From the NCBI RefSeq assembly GCF_900769625.1, contig NZ_CAAGHK010000094.1, positions 1 through 42,310 of the forward strand: 42,310 nucleotides of DNA, read 5' to 3'. Of the stretch, positions 8,108-16,528 are shown one piece after another. The translations under genes were made by a program, and so were the position numbers. A model generated the notes under the pieces. The model was not told where the DNA came from. It searched no databases and saw only the letters and a program-made list of their open reading frames with translations. How positions within the stretch are numbered: position 1 is the first letter of the stretch; each line of letters begins with the position of its first letter. Source of the stretch: an uncultured Clostridium sp. Its GTDB lineage: Bacteria > Bacillota > Clostridia > Clostridiales > Clostridiaceae.

Positions 8108-9711
8108 TTTATCTTCCAGTCCTTCATATTACATATTATTGGTGAACCATGTCCATGTGGATGAGGTATCTGAGTATCCTTAGAGATATCAAGTTTATCA
8201 CTTATAAAAAAGCTATGTTCAATATTTACGATATACAAATAAGGATAATCCTGATTTACAGTCATCTGAACTTCCTTCCATTTCTGCACTGCTTTTTCCT
8301 GACTGTTTGTATTGACTGCTTCATCAATAAGATTGTCAGCTTGTTTATTAGAATATGCCACAACATTTCCTGTCTTGCTCTTTAAAAATTCATCACTGTA
8401 GAATAACTGTTTAATCAATATAGGATTATACTGTCCCCATCCCCATACAACAGGTTCTGTGTATGTGCTATTGTAAATTTCATCCCATGATTTCTGCTTT
8501 GCATTTATCTTTATTCCTATTTTTTCTGCTTCTTCTGCTAATGCTGATGCAAGAAGATATCTCTGCATATCATTTGCTGCTGCCAATACATTAAATTCAC
8601 ACTTTATATTATCCTTTTCTCTTATTCCATCATTATCTGTATCCTTCCATCCTGCCTCTTCAAGTATATTTTCTGCTTCGTCCTTCCTATTATCTAAATA
8701 ATCATCTACTCCACCCCATGCAAGGTTATCAGTAAACCCTACTGCCTTCTTTCCAACTCCATTAAGGGCATTATTTATTATGCTTTCTCTGTCGATTCCT
8801 ATACTCAATGCTTTCCTTACAGCTTTATCACTTGTTACCTCATTTCCTATTTTCACATCATTGCCATTGCTGTCTTTTACAGTCTGTGGTTTCTGGCATG
8901 GAAGGCTTATGTTCCTTACATCCATTGTTTCAAGGTTATTTATGGTCATTCCATCAACTTTCTCCTTAGAATAATTAGGTCCGACCATTACAACATCAAG
9001 CTGCCCTGACTTTGCATTTGAAAATGCTGCTTCACTGTCCATATTTACTATGTTTGCATTTTTTATCTCTGGTGCTCCATCATAATAATTATCATTCGCT
9101 TCAACTATTATCTGCTGCTTTGTGTCATACTGTTTAACTTTCCACGGACCTGTTCCAATAGGCTTCTCATCAAATTCATCACTATCATAACTGTCACTTG
9201 GTACAATTCCAAGGTATGCTACTGTGTCTAAAAATGGCGAATATGGTTCACTTAACGTAAATTTTACTGTATAATCATCCATCGCCTCAACAGATTCAAG
9301 CTTTGAAAGATCTACATTTTCATTTTCTCCTTGATTATTTTTTACTTTTTCATAAGTAAACACTACATCTTCTGCTGTAAAATCTGAATCATCATGAAAT
9401 TTCACTCCTTTTTTCAAGTTAAAAGTATATTCCAGAGAATCATCACTTACAGTCCACTCTTCAGCAAGATCACCAACATATTTTGATTGCGGATTGACTT
9501 TAATAAGTGCATTGTTAATAAATGAATATCCATAACTCATGGCACCTTTTGTTGGATCGAGACTTGAATCGAATATACTAGTTCCTACATATATGGATAT
9601 ACTATCTTTCGCATTTCCATCATCATATACATTATTTCTGGCAGCACCGCATCCAGTACTGCTCATAACAACGACAATTCCCATTAAAACAAATATGAGC
9701 CTTTTTTTCAT
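8101..9711 (-). CDS. Lipoprotein substrate-binding protein of nickel/peptide ABC importer (SBP_bac_5)
   Basis: Extracytoplasmic solute-binding protein, 536 aa, first gene of the importer operon. An N-terminal lipoprotein signal (MKKRLIFVLMGIVVVMSSTGC) has a lipobox Cys at about residue 21. The SBP family 5 pattern is clear (LAEEWTVSDD, YTFNLKKGVKFHDDSDFTAEDVVFTYE, PIGTGPWKV). Close to the C-terminus is IPHPHGHGSPIICNMKDW; a His-Pro-His-Gly-His segment like this is, as I remember, common in the nickel/cobalt branch of the family, so a metal or metal-chelate substrate is plausible, with peptide as the alternative. The stop is TGA. AGGAGG precedes the ATG. The metal-sensor gene lies immediately upstream, separated by a terminator. 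Confidence 0.88.
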   Translation of the reverse strand: MKKRLIFVLMGIVVVMSSTGCGAARNNVYDDGNAKDSISIYVGTSIFDSSLDPTKGAMSYGYSFINNALIKVNPQSKYVGDLAEEWTVSDDSLEYTFNLKKGVKFHDDSDFTAEDVVFTYEKVKNNQGENENVDLSKLESVEAMDDYTVKFTLSEPYSPFLDTVAYLGIVPSDSYDSDEFDEKPIGTGPWKVKQYDTKQQIIVEANDNYYDGAPEIKNANIVNMDSEAAFSNAKSGQLDVVMVGPNYSKEKVDGMTINNLETMDVRNISLPCQKPQTVKDSNGNDVKIGNEVTSDKAVRKALSIGIDRESIINNALNGVGKKAVGFTDNLAWGGVDDYLDNRKDEAENILEEAGWKDTDNDGIREKDNIKCEFNVLAAANDMQRYLLASALAEEAEKIGIKINAKQKSWDEIYNSTYTEPVVWGWGQYNPILIKQLFYSDEFLKSKTGNVVAYSNKQADNLIDEAVNTNSQEKAVQKWKEVQMTVNQDYPYLYIVNIEHSFFISDKLDISKDTQIPHPHGHGSPIICNMKDWKIKW

Positions 9712-9731
9712 GAAATCCTCCTGATTGAATT

Positions 9732-9759
9732 ATTATAATTTCTTAAAATCTTTTAACAA
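9732..9759 (-). promoter_or_regulatory. Candidate promoter of the ABC importer operon
   Basis: Minus-strand TTGTTA (9754-9759), 16-bp spacer, TATAAT (9732-9737), about 20 bp before the start codon. The -10 is a perfect match. The implied leader is very short but still contains AGGAGG. Confidence 0.45.
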
Positions 9760-9790
9760 TCTAAATCTATGTATTTATATTTTTTCAAAA

Positions 9791-9805
9791 ACCCCCTATA
9801 AGGGT
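9791..9805. promoter_or_regulatory. CsoR/RcnR-like operator candidate
   Basis: ACCC CCTATAA GGGT, a short C-tract/G-tract inverted repeat in otherwise AT-rich DNA. It resembles operators of CsoR/RcnR-family repressors (C-tract, AT centre, G-tract, flanked by T/A). It sits about 30 bp upstream of the importer promoter and downstream of the CsoR-like gene. It could instead be a weak hairpin, since T-runs flank it on both sides. Confidence 0.35.
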
Positions 9806-9831
9806 GATTTTTTTATGAAGTATACTAATAA

Positions 9832-9874
9832 AAAATCAGAACTTCATATTTTTAATATAAAGTTCTGATTTTTT
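9832..9874 (-). terminator. Strong bidirectional terminator between csoR-like gene and ABC operon
   Basis: Perfect inverted repeat with arms containing atcagaactt and aagttctgat, flanked by A-run and T-run so that both strands end in a U-tract. On the minus strand it ends the metal-sensor transcript (stop at 9946) before the importer promoter. Confidence 0.8.
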
Positions 9875-9945
9875 TATATCTAATATATAATTACAATTTA
9901 TAATATTCTTATGGTGCATAAAAAGCTGATATAAATAAATTCCCA

Positions 9946-10287
9946 TTATTTTATAAATCTTGCAATGACTTTATTCAAATCATCTATTGCCTTTTTATCA
10001 CCAGATTCAACAGCATCAACTATGCAGTTACTTATATGATCCTGAAGAATAACCTTGCCGGCATTGTTAAGTGCAGCAATTACCGCTGCAAGCTGGATAA
10101 GCACCTCACTACAGTCCCTGCCGCTTTCAACCATCCTTTTTACAGACTCTAAGTGTCCTAAAGCTTTTGACAATCTATTTAACACAGCCTTTGTGTTCTG
10201 ATGTTCATGCTTATGTATATGCTGACCATTTTCATCTATATGGTAATGTTCATGAATATGACTGTGTAATAAATTTTTATCACACAT
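9946..10287 (-). CDS. CsoR-family metal-sensing transcriptional repressor with His-rich N-terminus
   Basis: Small all-helical DNA-binding metal sensor of the CsoR/RcnR/FrmR family (DUF156). The frame reaches a TTG at 10302, but the ATG at 10287 has GGAGAG seven bases upstream and gives 113 aa (MCDKNLLHSHIHEH). In the core RLSKALGHLESVKRMVESGRDC...QDHISNC the spacing Cys-x24-His-x3-Cys (Cys59, His84, Cys88 in this numbering) equals the Cu(I)-binding triad of CsoR. The N-terminal 30 residues are extremely His-rich (HSHIHEHYHI, HIHKHEH), which suggests extra Ni/Zn/Cu binding or metal storage. It is divergent from the Ca2+/H+ antiporter and upstream of a nickel/peptide-type importer, so either may be its target. 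The metal specificity is not certain. Confidence 0.9.
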   Translation of the reverse strand: MCDKNLLHSHIHEHYHIDENGQHIHKHEHQNTKAVLNRLSKALGHLESVKRMVESGRDCSEVLIQLAAVIAALNNAGKVILQDHISNCIVDAVESGDKKAIDDLNKVIARFIK

Positions 10288-10658
10288 AAAACCACTCTCC
10301 AAAAATTAATTCTATTATATTAATATTTGAATTAAATATATTTATGAGACTTCCTCTTATTTATATTTTCCCCACAAGTGTGGAATTTTTTAATACTGAT
10401 TTTTCTCTGCATAATTTCTTTTAATTTAAAGATTCAGTTTCTTAATAATGGTAATTCTATCTCTTTAATTTCTAAATGAAGCCTCTTTTTCAAATTCCTT
10501 AAACTTTCTGCTGACAGCTTTACACATTGAATCAATTTGAAAAACATTATCATTGTGGACTATATATTATAAAAAATTAGTCTGTCTAAAAAATAATTTT
10601 TCTCATATCTGGATAATCTAATACAGTGTTAAAAATATACGAAAGGAATGCAATATTT
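10288..10658. promoter_or_regulatory. Divergent intergenic region between metal sensor and antiporter; candidate promoter
   Basis: About 370 bp, AT-rich, between divergent genes. On the plus strand TTGAAA (10537-10542), an 18-bp spacer and TATATA (10561-10566) are the best promoter candidate for the antiporter, leaving a leader of about 90 nt. CCACA AG TGTGG at 10372-10383 is a short perfect inverted repeat that could be an operator. No convincing gene or structured RNA is visible. Confidence 0.35.
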
Positions 10659-11714
10659 ATGAAAGTTTTAAAATATCTTTTAATATTTGTGCCAATAAGC
10701 TTTATTGCAAAATTCATGCATGCATCAGGCACTGTGATGTTTCTAATGGCCTGTGCCTCAATAATACCTCTGGCCGGACTTATGGGTGAAGGAACTGAAG
10801 AAATTTCTTTTTATTCCGGACCAAAAATAGGAGGCTTTTTAAATGGAACTTTTGGAAATGCAACTGAACTGATAATATCATTTTTTGCTTTAAAAAAGGG
10901 ACTCTTTGAAGTTGTAAAATCATCTATTGCCGGAGCTGTAATCGGTAATATACTGTTAGTAATCGGAGCAAGCATGCTGGCTGGAGGCATAAAGTATAAA
11001 ACACAGAAATTCAATAAAAAGGTTACAGAAGTCACTTCCAGTATGCTTCTCTTTGCCATTATCGGCTTATGTATTCCTGCCCTTTTCACACATTCTGTAA
11101 GTCCTGAACTTCTCAACACGAGATATGAAGGCTTGAGCATATTTGTTGCCGTGGTGATGATTATCATCTATATTTTAAGTCTCTATTTTTCTTTCAGTAC
11201 ACATAAACATATTTATGCTCATGAAGGCAGTCAAAGTGAAGATAATGAACATAATGCTAAATGGAGCCTTAAAAAATCCATTGCCGTTCTCGTAATAGCA
11301 ACAGTAATAATAGCTATTGAAAGTGAATTTTTAGTAAATGGTATTGAAGATATTACTGTCAGCCTTGGATGGAGCGAATTCTTCGTAGGAATTATTCTCA
11401 TTCCCATCATCGGAAATGCTGCTGAGCACAGTACTGCTGTGCTGATGGCTCTCAAAGATAAAATGGATGTTGGACTTGAAATAGCTATCGGTTCAAGTCT
11501 GCAGATAATATTGTTTGTCGCTCCAGTATTGATTTTTGTCAGTCTTTTATTTACACCAATGAGCATTATCTTCAATCACTTTGAACTGATTGCACTTATT
11601 GCTTCTGTCCTCATTGCCAACAGAGTATCACAAGATGGTGAATCCAATTATCTTGAAGGTGTCCAGCTTCTTGCTGTATATCTAATAATTGCAGCATCAT
11701 TTTTCATAGTATAA
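10659..11714 (+). CDS. cax: Ca2+/H+ antiporter (CaCA superfamily, CAX type)
   Basis: Membrane antiporter, 351 aa, that exports Ca2+ (possibly other divalent cations) in exchange for protons. The two diagnostic inverted-repeat motifs are present: GTFGNATELIISFFALKKG in the first half and GNAAEHSTAVLMALKDKMD in the second, with Glu in the transport site of each. About ten to eleven hydrophobic helices are arranged in two halves joined by an acidic/His loop (HKHIYAHEGSQSEDNEHN). The frame is open from a GTG at 10626, but the ATG at 10659, with GAAAGGA upstream, is the natural start (MKVLKYLLIFVPISFI). It is transcribed away from the CsoR-like sensor. A terminator follows. Confidence 0.9.
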   Translation: MKVLKYLLIFVPISFIAKFMHASGTVMFLMACASIIPLAGLMGEGTEEISFYSGPKIGGFLNGTFGNATELIISFFALKKGLFEVVKSSIAGAVIGNILLVIGASMLAGGIKYKTQKFNKKVTEVTSSMLLFAIIGLCIPALFTHSVSPELLNTRYEGLSIFVAVVMIIIYILSLYFSFSTHKHIYAHEGSQSEDNEHNAKWSLKKSIAVLVIATVIIAIESEFLVNGIEDITVSLGWSEFFVGIILIPIIGNAAEHSTAVLMALKDKMDVGLEIAIGSSLQIILFVAPVLIFVSLLFTPMSIIFNHFELIALIASVLIANRVSQDGESNYLEGVQLLAVYLIIAASFFIV

Positions 11715-11883
11715 TATTACAATCTCTATATTTACTAAGATACTTTTAGTTAACAGTTGTTTTTACTTGTAAACTACGGGCTAATTAAAATGCATTAGAA
11801 TCTCTAAAGCTTATGGCTGCTAAATTTTATAACTTACTGTAAAAATAATCCCATCAAGGGACTATTGATTTTAAAAAGTTAAC

Positions 11884-11917
11884 AGGCTCATCTTTATCAT
11901 CAAAGTATGAGCCTTTC
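11884..11917 (+). terminator. Terminator after cax
   Basis: Arms aggctcat (11884-11891) and atgagcct (11907-11914) with a 15-base loop, followed by TTCTTATT on the plus strand. It lies between the converging cax gene and the decayed gene on the other strand. Confidence 0.6.
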
Positions 11918-11920
11918 TTA

Positions 11921-12447
11921 TTATGGTATATCATCTATACCCATGCCGCCTTTCTGAAAATCTATACTATTATTCATTGAATTTAAAATAATATCCTTAT
12001 TTATCATTAATATGCCTATATATGCTTTAAATATAATTTCTCTATTTTCATATATCCAGTCTGATATTGCACACAATTCTTCTTTATATTTTTCCTTTTC
12101 TTCTGATGACATTTCATCCCAAATCAATGTATGAACTTACATGAATAAATATTCTGCCACTTGTGAGCAGCCAATTTCTTCTAAGTATTTTCCAGCTTTT
12201 TTATCTTCTCAGAAGAAGTATGTCCATAAAAATTGTCATAATAACCATATACACCTTCATAATAATTTTGAAACTGCCATAAATAATAGTATGGATTTTC
12301 TTTTTTTAATTTCAGCAATATTAGCTGTATAGTGTTATTAAGCTTTTCTGATACTTCCTCTTCTTCACAGACAATAATATCTCCTAAAATGTAATTAAAA
12401 GCAATAAGTAAGAGTTTAATATAAAACTGCAGGTTTTCTTTAATCAT
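11921..12447 (-). pseudogene. Decayed gene (DUF4375/DMP19-like): frameshift plus stop
   Basis: Two adjacent short minus-strand frames read as one broken protein. The 5' part (from 12447) runs MIKENLQFYIKLLL... to GHTSSEKIKKLENT and stops. At the six-A run on that strand (plus 12197-12202), adding one base continues the protein as KKAGKYLEEIGCSQVAEYLFM. A TAA (12137-12139) then interrupts that frame, which continues as VHTLIWDEMSSEEKEKY to the stop at 11921. The joined protein would be about 175 aa. The middle (WQFQNYYEGVYGYYDNFYG, then KYLEEIGCSQVAEYL) resembles the Asn/Gly-Gly-Phe-x-x-Tyr-Phe and 'L-x-x-IGA' regions of DUF4375 (DMP19-like), but the match is from memory and weak. A sequencing error could explain the frameshift, but not the stop as well. 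Confidence 0.6.
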
Positions 12448-12520
12448 AATTATTATAACAGTTCTACTGTCTTCTCAGCTCTTACTTATTATCAGTTATT
12501 TTTTATCTATTCAATTTATT

Positions 12521-15388
12521 TTACAAGACATCATCCCTAGTTATTTTTAGAAGTTCTTCCTTGTCGTCTATTTTTTCTTCAATAACTCTGGTTGCCTGTT
12601 TCATTTTGATATTTTCAAAATACTTTCTCACAAGACGTCCATTTCCGAAATTTCTGCCTTTATGATGTATCATTTCTTCAAAGTCTTCTTTAAGCTTTTT
12701 GTAGGCATTGTGAGAAATTTTATACTTTTCCTTTTTACATAAGGATTTAAAAATTCTTAATAACTCTTCACCATTATAATCATCAAATTCAATATTAAAC
12801 TTAATCCTGCTTTCAAGCCCTGGATTAACATTTAAAAGTTCCTTCATTTCCTTTGAATACCCTGCCATAATTACAATTAGCTTGTCCCTGTTATCTTCCA
12901 TTTCCTTGATAAGTGCTGCAATTGCCTCACTGCCAAAATCATTATCGCCATTGCTGTTCAAGCTGTATGCTTCATCGATAAAGAGAATGCCGCCATAGGC
13001 TTCCTTAATTTTAGCCAGTGTCTTGGGGCCTGTCTGTCCTACATACTGCCCAACAAGATCTGCCCTAGTTACTTCCACCATATGGCCTTTTTTCAATATG
13101 CCCATTGCTTTCAGGATCTTGCCCATAATTCTTGCAACAGTTGTCTTTCCTGTACCTGGATTGCCTGAAAAAATCATGTTCAATGCAATATCCTCACAAT
13201 TGATGCCCATTTCCTTTTTCTTATGTACAAGTTCCAGTGTATTTAATATATCCTTTATGAGATTTTTTACAGTGTCCAGCCCCACAAGATTGTCCAGTTC
13301 CTCTTCATATTTCTTAACATTATCTCTAGCCGTAAAACTCAAATCAACTCCGAAGTCCTCACTGGTAAGCGTTGTCAGTTCTTGATAGGTTACTTGGGCA
13401 TCACCTGTCCTGAATGCTTTTTCCCTGATGGCTTCTTCAATAAGATTTCTTACTACACGGGCATTAGCAAAATTTTCATCTACTTTTTCTCTTTCTATCC
13501 TTTCAACGAATGCCTTCTGCCCATCTTCACTGAGGCTGTAATATTCTTCCTTAGCAATACTTTCTGCAATATGGCAAAGATCTTCTCCTGTATAGTCTTC
13601 AAAATTAATAATAAGATTTATCCTGCTTTGAAGCCCTGGATTAAGATTTATCAGATTACGCATTTCATTTGTATATCCTGCAAAGATGACCGTAAACTTT
13701 CCACGATTATCTTCCATTGCCTTAAGCAGCGTTTCAATTGCTTCTTTTCCATAATCATTGCTGTTTTCTCCGCCCTTTGCAAGAGAATATGCTTCATCAA
13801 TAAAAAGTATTCCGCCCATTGCCTTATCAATAGCCTTTTTGGTAAGCTTGGCAGTTTCACCTATAAATCGTCCTACTATATCACTTCTGTCAACTTCAAC
13901 AACATGTCCCTTTTCTAAGATGCCAAGATAGTAGAAAATATCTCCTATAAGACGTGCCACCGTTGTCTTTCCTGTACCCGGATTGCCGAGAAATGCAAAA
14001 TGATATGAAAGATTCAATGGCTTGTCAATTTTCAGTAATTCATTTCTATTCTTTGCATATTTTATAAGCCTTACTATCCTGTCAATTTCTGTCTTAACAT
14101 TATTGAGACCTACAAGTGAATTGAGCTTATCCAGTGCTTCTTCAATTGAAGAAGAATTTCTCTCTTCTCCTTCATTTCTGTATCTCCTTGTACTACTGTC
14201 ATGTTTTTCTTCTGAACCTATGACTTTTTCACCTATCCCAGTTTCATTATTGATGTCTTTGTCCTTATTTTTATCAATACCTTTTTCCACTTCATTTGCA
14301 GTTAAATCCTTACTACTGTTTTTACCACTCTTATTTTCTGCTTCGTCTGAACATTTTTCAGAGACATCTTTCTCATTATCCTCATCTGAATAATCTGCAC
14401 TGCATTTATCTCCATCCCTCTCTATATGAGAATACTGGCCACTTATTTCCTTTTTTTCTTCAGCATCATTTTCCTTGAATTCAAGCATTTTTATTATATT
14501 GTCTATATTTTCGATGGTCCTGTTTTTTGATTCATTATTTCTGCAGTTTCGCAGATACTTATCATGTTCAATTTCTTCTATATCGGTGCCTTTATAATCT
14601 CTCTTGTCCTTAAATACAGATTCTGTGGAATTTTTTCCTCCTATCACATCAACTGCACATTCAGCCTGTACCTCACAGGAATATGTCCTAATAGTACGCC
14701 TGCTTATTTCTCCCACATATTTGCCTATCTTTTCTGCTGCATATCCTGTGCAGTTGTTAATTAGCGTAGTTCTGCATTCCTTAAGACATTCAATATAATT
14801 ATCTGTCAGGTAAAGGACTTTTATTATGTCAAGTTCAAGTTCATAATCCCTGCCGATTTCCCTTGCTCTGTAAAGTATTTTTAAAGTATCCTCTTCAGCA
14901 ATGCCCATTGCAATATAGATTCTGCTCAAAAGCCTGACTGCTCTGAAATCACAGTCATCTATTTCAATTGCCAGTACTCCATAAGAAAGTGATTCCTCAT
15001 AATTATTTCTGTATAATTCAATTTTTCCAAGTGTCACTGCCGCATCAATATTGTTTTTATTGATTTCAAACGCCTTACATGCATAATTATAAGCATTTTC
15101 TATATCATTTATCTGAAATAAGATACAGCTGATAATTCCAAGATATCTATTGCTCTTCTTATCATACTGAATTGCCTTTTCAAAACACTGGCTGCCTTTA
15201 ATATATTCATGACACTTGAAATAAGTCAATGCCAGAAGATAATACAGTCCGGGATGGCGTGGAAAACAACTGATTGAATTTTTCAGTATAGCTGTTGACT
15301 GACTAAATGACATAAAATCATTGCAGCATTGTATTTCATGTTTAAACTTATTAAATTGCGACATATCAAATAAATCAGTATATTCCAT
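12521..15388 (-). CDS. TPR protein with two CbbX/SpoVK-type AAA+ ATPase domains
   Basis: 955-aa ATPase. Residues 1-215 look like helical TPR repeats (HPGLYYLLALTYFKC, CFEKAIQYDKKSNRYLGI). Residues about 260-415 are a Glu/Asp/Lys/Ser-rich low-complexity linker. AAA+ domain 1 has Walker A GNPGTGKTT (468-476) and Walker B ILFIDEAYSL (527-536); domain 2 has GNPGTGKTT (742-750) and ILFIDEAYSL (801-810). Both have the arginine-rich second-region signatures (NPGLQSRI, NPGLESRI). These domains are of the CbbX/CfqX/SpoVK family, in which TPR plus AAA also describes EccA of type VII secretion and rubisco-activase-like remodellers. Substrate and process are unknown. ATG at 15388 follows AAAGGAG. No secretion genes are nearby; the following gene on this strand is decayed. 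Confidence 0.88.
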   Translation of the reverse strand: MEYTDLFDMSQFNKFKHEIQCCNDFMSFSQSTAILKNSISCFPRHPGLYYLLALTYFKCHEYIKGSQCFEKAIQYDKKSNRYLGIISCILFQINDIENAYNYACKAFEINKNNIDAAVTLGKIELYRNNYEESLSYGVLAIEIDDCDFRAVRLLSRIYIAMGIAEEDTLKILYRAREIGRDYELELDIIKVLYLTDNYIECLKECRTTLINNCTGYAAEKIGKYVGEISRRTIRTYSCEVQAECAVDVIGGKNSTESVFKDKRDYKGTDIEEIEHDKYLRNCRNNESKNRTIENIDNIIKMLEFKENDAEEKKEISGQYSHIERDGDKCSADYSDEDNEKDVSEKCSDEAENKSGKNSSKDLTANEVEKGIDKNKDKDINNETGIGEKVIGSEEKHDSSTRRYRNEGEERNSSSIEEALDKLNSLVGLNNVKTEIDRIVRLIKYAKNRNELLKIDKPLNLSYHFAFLGNPGTGKTTVARLIGDIFYYLGILEKGHVVEVDRSDIVGRFIGETAKLTKKAIDKAMGGILFIDEAYSLAKGGENSNDYGKEAIETLLKAMEDNRGKFTVIFAGYTNEMRNLINLNPGLQSRINLIINFEDYTGEDLCHIAESIAKEEYYSLSEDGQKAFVERIEREKVDENFANARVVRNLIEEAIREKAFRTGDAQVTYQELTTLTSEDFGVDLSFTARDNVKKYEEELDNLVGLDTVKNLIKDILNTLELVHKKKEMGINCEDIALNMIFSGNPGTGKTTVARIMGKILKAMGILKKGHMVEVTRADLVGQYVGQTGPKTLAKIKEAYGGILFIDEAYSLNSNGDNDFGSEAIAALIKEMEDNRDKLIVIMAGYSKEMKELLNVNPGLESRIKFNIEFDDYNGEELLRIFKSLCKKEKYKISHNAYKKLKEDFEEMIHHKGRNFGNGRLVRKYFENIKMKQATRVIEEKIDDKEELLKITRDDVL

Positions 15389-15515
15389 GAATTTTCTACT
15401 CCTTTTCCTCTTCTACCCTCAAGACACATGTTTTATAGTCTGCAGTTATCAGTTCAATTGATAAACCACTGGCTTCCTTAAAGTATATTTTCTAAAAATT
15501 CCTCAAGGTGATTTC

Positions 15516-15544
15516 ATTATTAACAGCCAATTGTAACTCATCAA
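15516..15544 (-). promoter_or_regulatory. Candidate promoter of the AAA+ gene
   Basis: Minus-strand TTGATG (15539-15544), 17-bp spacer, AATAAT (15516-15521), giving a leader of about 120 nt. A 14-bp perfect palindrome, tactattaatagta (15563-15576), lies just upstream and could be an operator. The rest of 15389-15686 shows nothing else. Confidence 0.35.
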
Positions 15545-15686
15545 TTATGTACTATTTATAACTACTATTAATAGTACTCTCCTTCCCTGACTTTATCTTC
15601 AACAATTAATTATCTCATCTTACTGACACAGCTGATAATCACATCAAGAAATCATCCAGAGATTTTCTCCCTGACTGTCCATTGCC

Positions 15687-16316
15687 TTAAACATGAGTTA
15701 CTTCGCAGTCCAGGTGATTTGTATCATTAAGTCCCACAAGTGCCGGTTTCATATCCTCATTGAAAGTTATGGTATTTATACATGTGTTGCCAAGAGCAAT
15801 CTTATGATACATGCTCATGTCCCATCCAAATATTCCAATAAGTCCGGCCTTGATTATTCCTCCGTGGGCAACAATGGCAATCTTCTTTCCATGATGCTTG
15901 TTTACTATTTCCATGATAGCTTTTCTTGCTCTTATTGATGCATTGAGCGTGCTGTTATCTCCACCGCAGAATCTTCCTTCTTCCTTGTCAGTCCTCCAAA
16001 ACTTGAATATATCAGGATATTTTTCAGCTATGCCTTTGATAGTAAGACCTTCCCACTCACCGAAGTTAATTTCTCTCATACCTTCGGCAATCTCTATTGA
16101 TTTATCTGTTCCTTCACATATAACCTCTGCCGTTGCATAAGCTCTCTTAAGTGGGCTTGCATATATATAATCAAACTTGCCGTTAAGCCTTTCTCTAAGC
16201 ATACCAGCCTGTCTTATTCCTTCATCTGATAATGGAATATCTGTACTCCCCTGAAACTTTCCAAGTATGTTCCATTCCGTTTCTCCATGTCTTATTAGTA
16301 ATACTGTTGTCTTCAT
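15687..16316 (-). CDS. Histidine phosphatase family protein (phosphoglycerate mutase-like)
   Basis: 209-aa cytoplasmic phosphatase of the RHG superfamily. LLIRHGETEWN provides the catalytic His, YASPLKRAYATAE the second Arg, REINFGEWEG the acid region, and IVAHGGII the second His. Length and motifs fit GpmB/CobC/PhoE-like phosphatases; the natural substrate (sugar phosphate, alpha-ribazole phosphate or other) cannot be read. The frame extends to a TTG at 16331, but the ATG at 16316 is preceded by AAAGGAG at five bases, so it is the start. No cobalamin genes are adjacent. Confidence 0.85.
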   Translation of the reverse strand: MKTTVLLIRHGETEWNILGKFQGSTDIPLSDEGIRQAGMLRERLNGKFDYIYASPLKRAYATAEVICEGTDKSIEIAEGMREINFGEWEGLTIKGIAEKYPDIFKFWRTDKEEGRFCGGDNSTLNASIRARKAIMEIVNKHHGKKIAIVAHGGIIKAGLIGIFGWDMSMYHKIALGNTCINTITFNEDMKPALVGLNDTNHLDCEVTHV

Positions 16317-16381
16317 ATGTACTCCTTTCAAATCTCAATCTGACTCTTCTAATATTGTAACATATTTTAACATACTTCTAT

Positions 16382-16431
16382 AAAAAAATAAAAGAAATTC
16401 ATTACATTTAACAATAATTCGTTTCTTTTAT
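16382..16431 (-). terminator. AT-rich terminator after the lipase-fold gene
   Basis: Arms ataaaagaaa (16388-16397) and tttcttttat (16422-16431). On the minus strand the hairpin is followed by seven T, fitting an end of transcription for the gene that stops at 16529. The stem is almost pure A/T, so it would be weak. Confidence 0.45.
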
Positions 16432-16528
16432 CATTTCAATATTAAATTTATATATCAAAAATCTGTATACTGATAGTTTCAACCAAAAAACTCCGCATTA
16501 GATACAGCCTTTAAATCATATCTATACT

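Noticed and set aside
13382..13918. 178-codon plus-strand frame
   Set aside because: Antisense to the first AAA+ domain, whose motifs are intact; no ribosome site; Phe/Ile/Cys-rich shadow composition.
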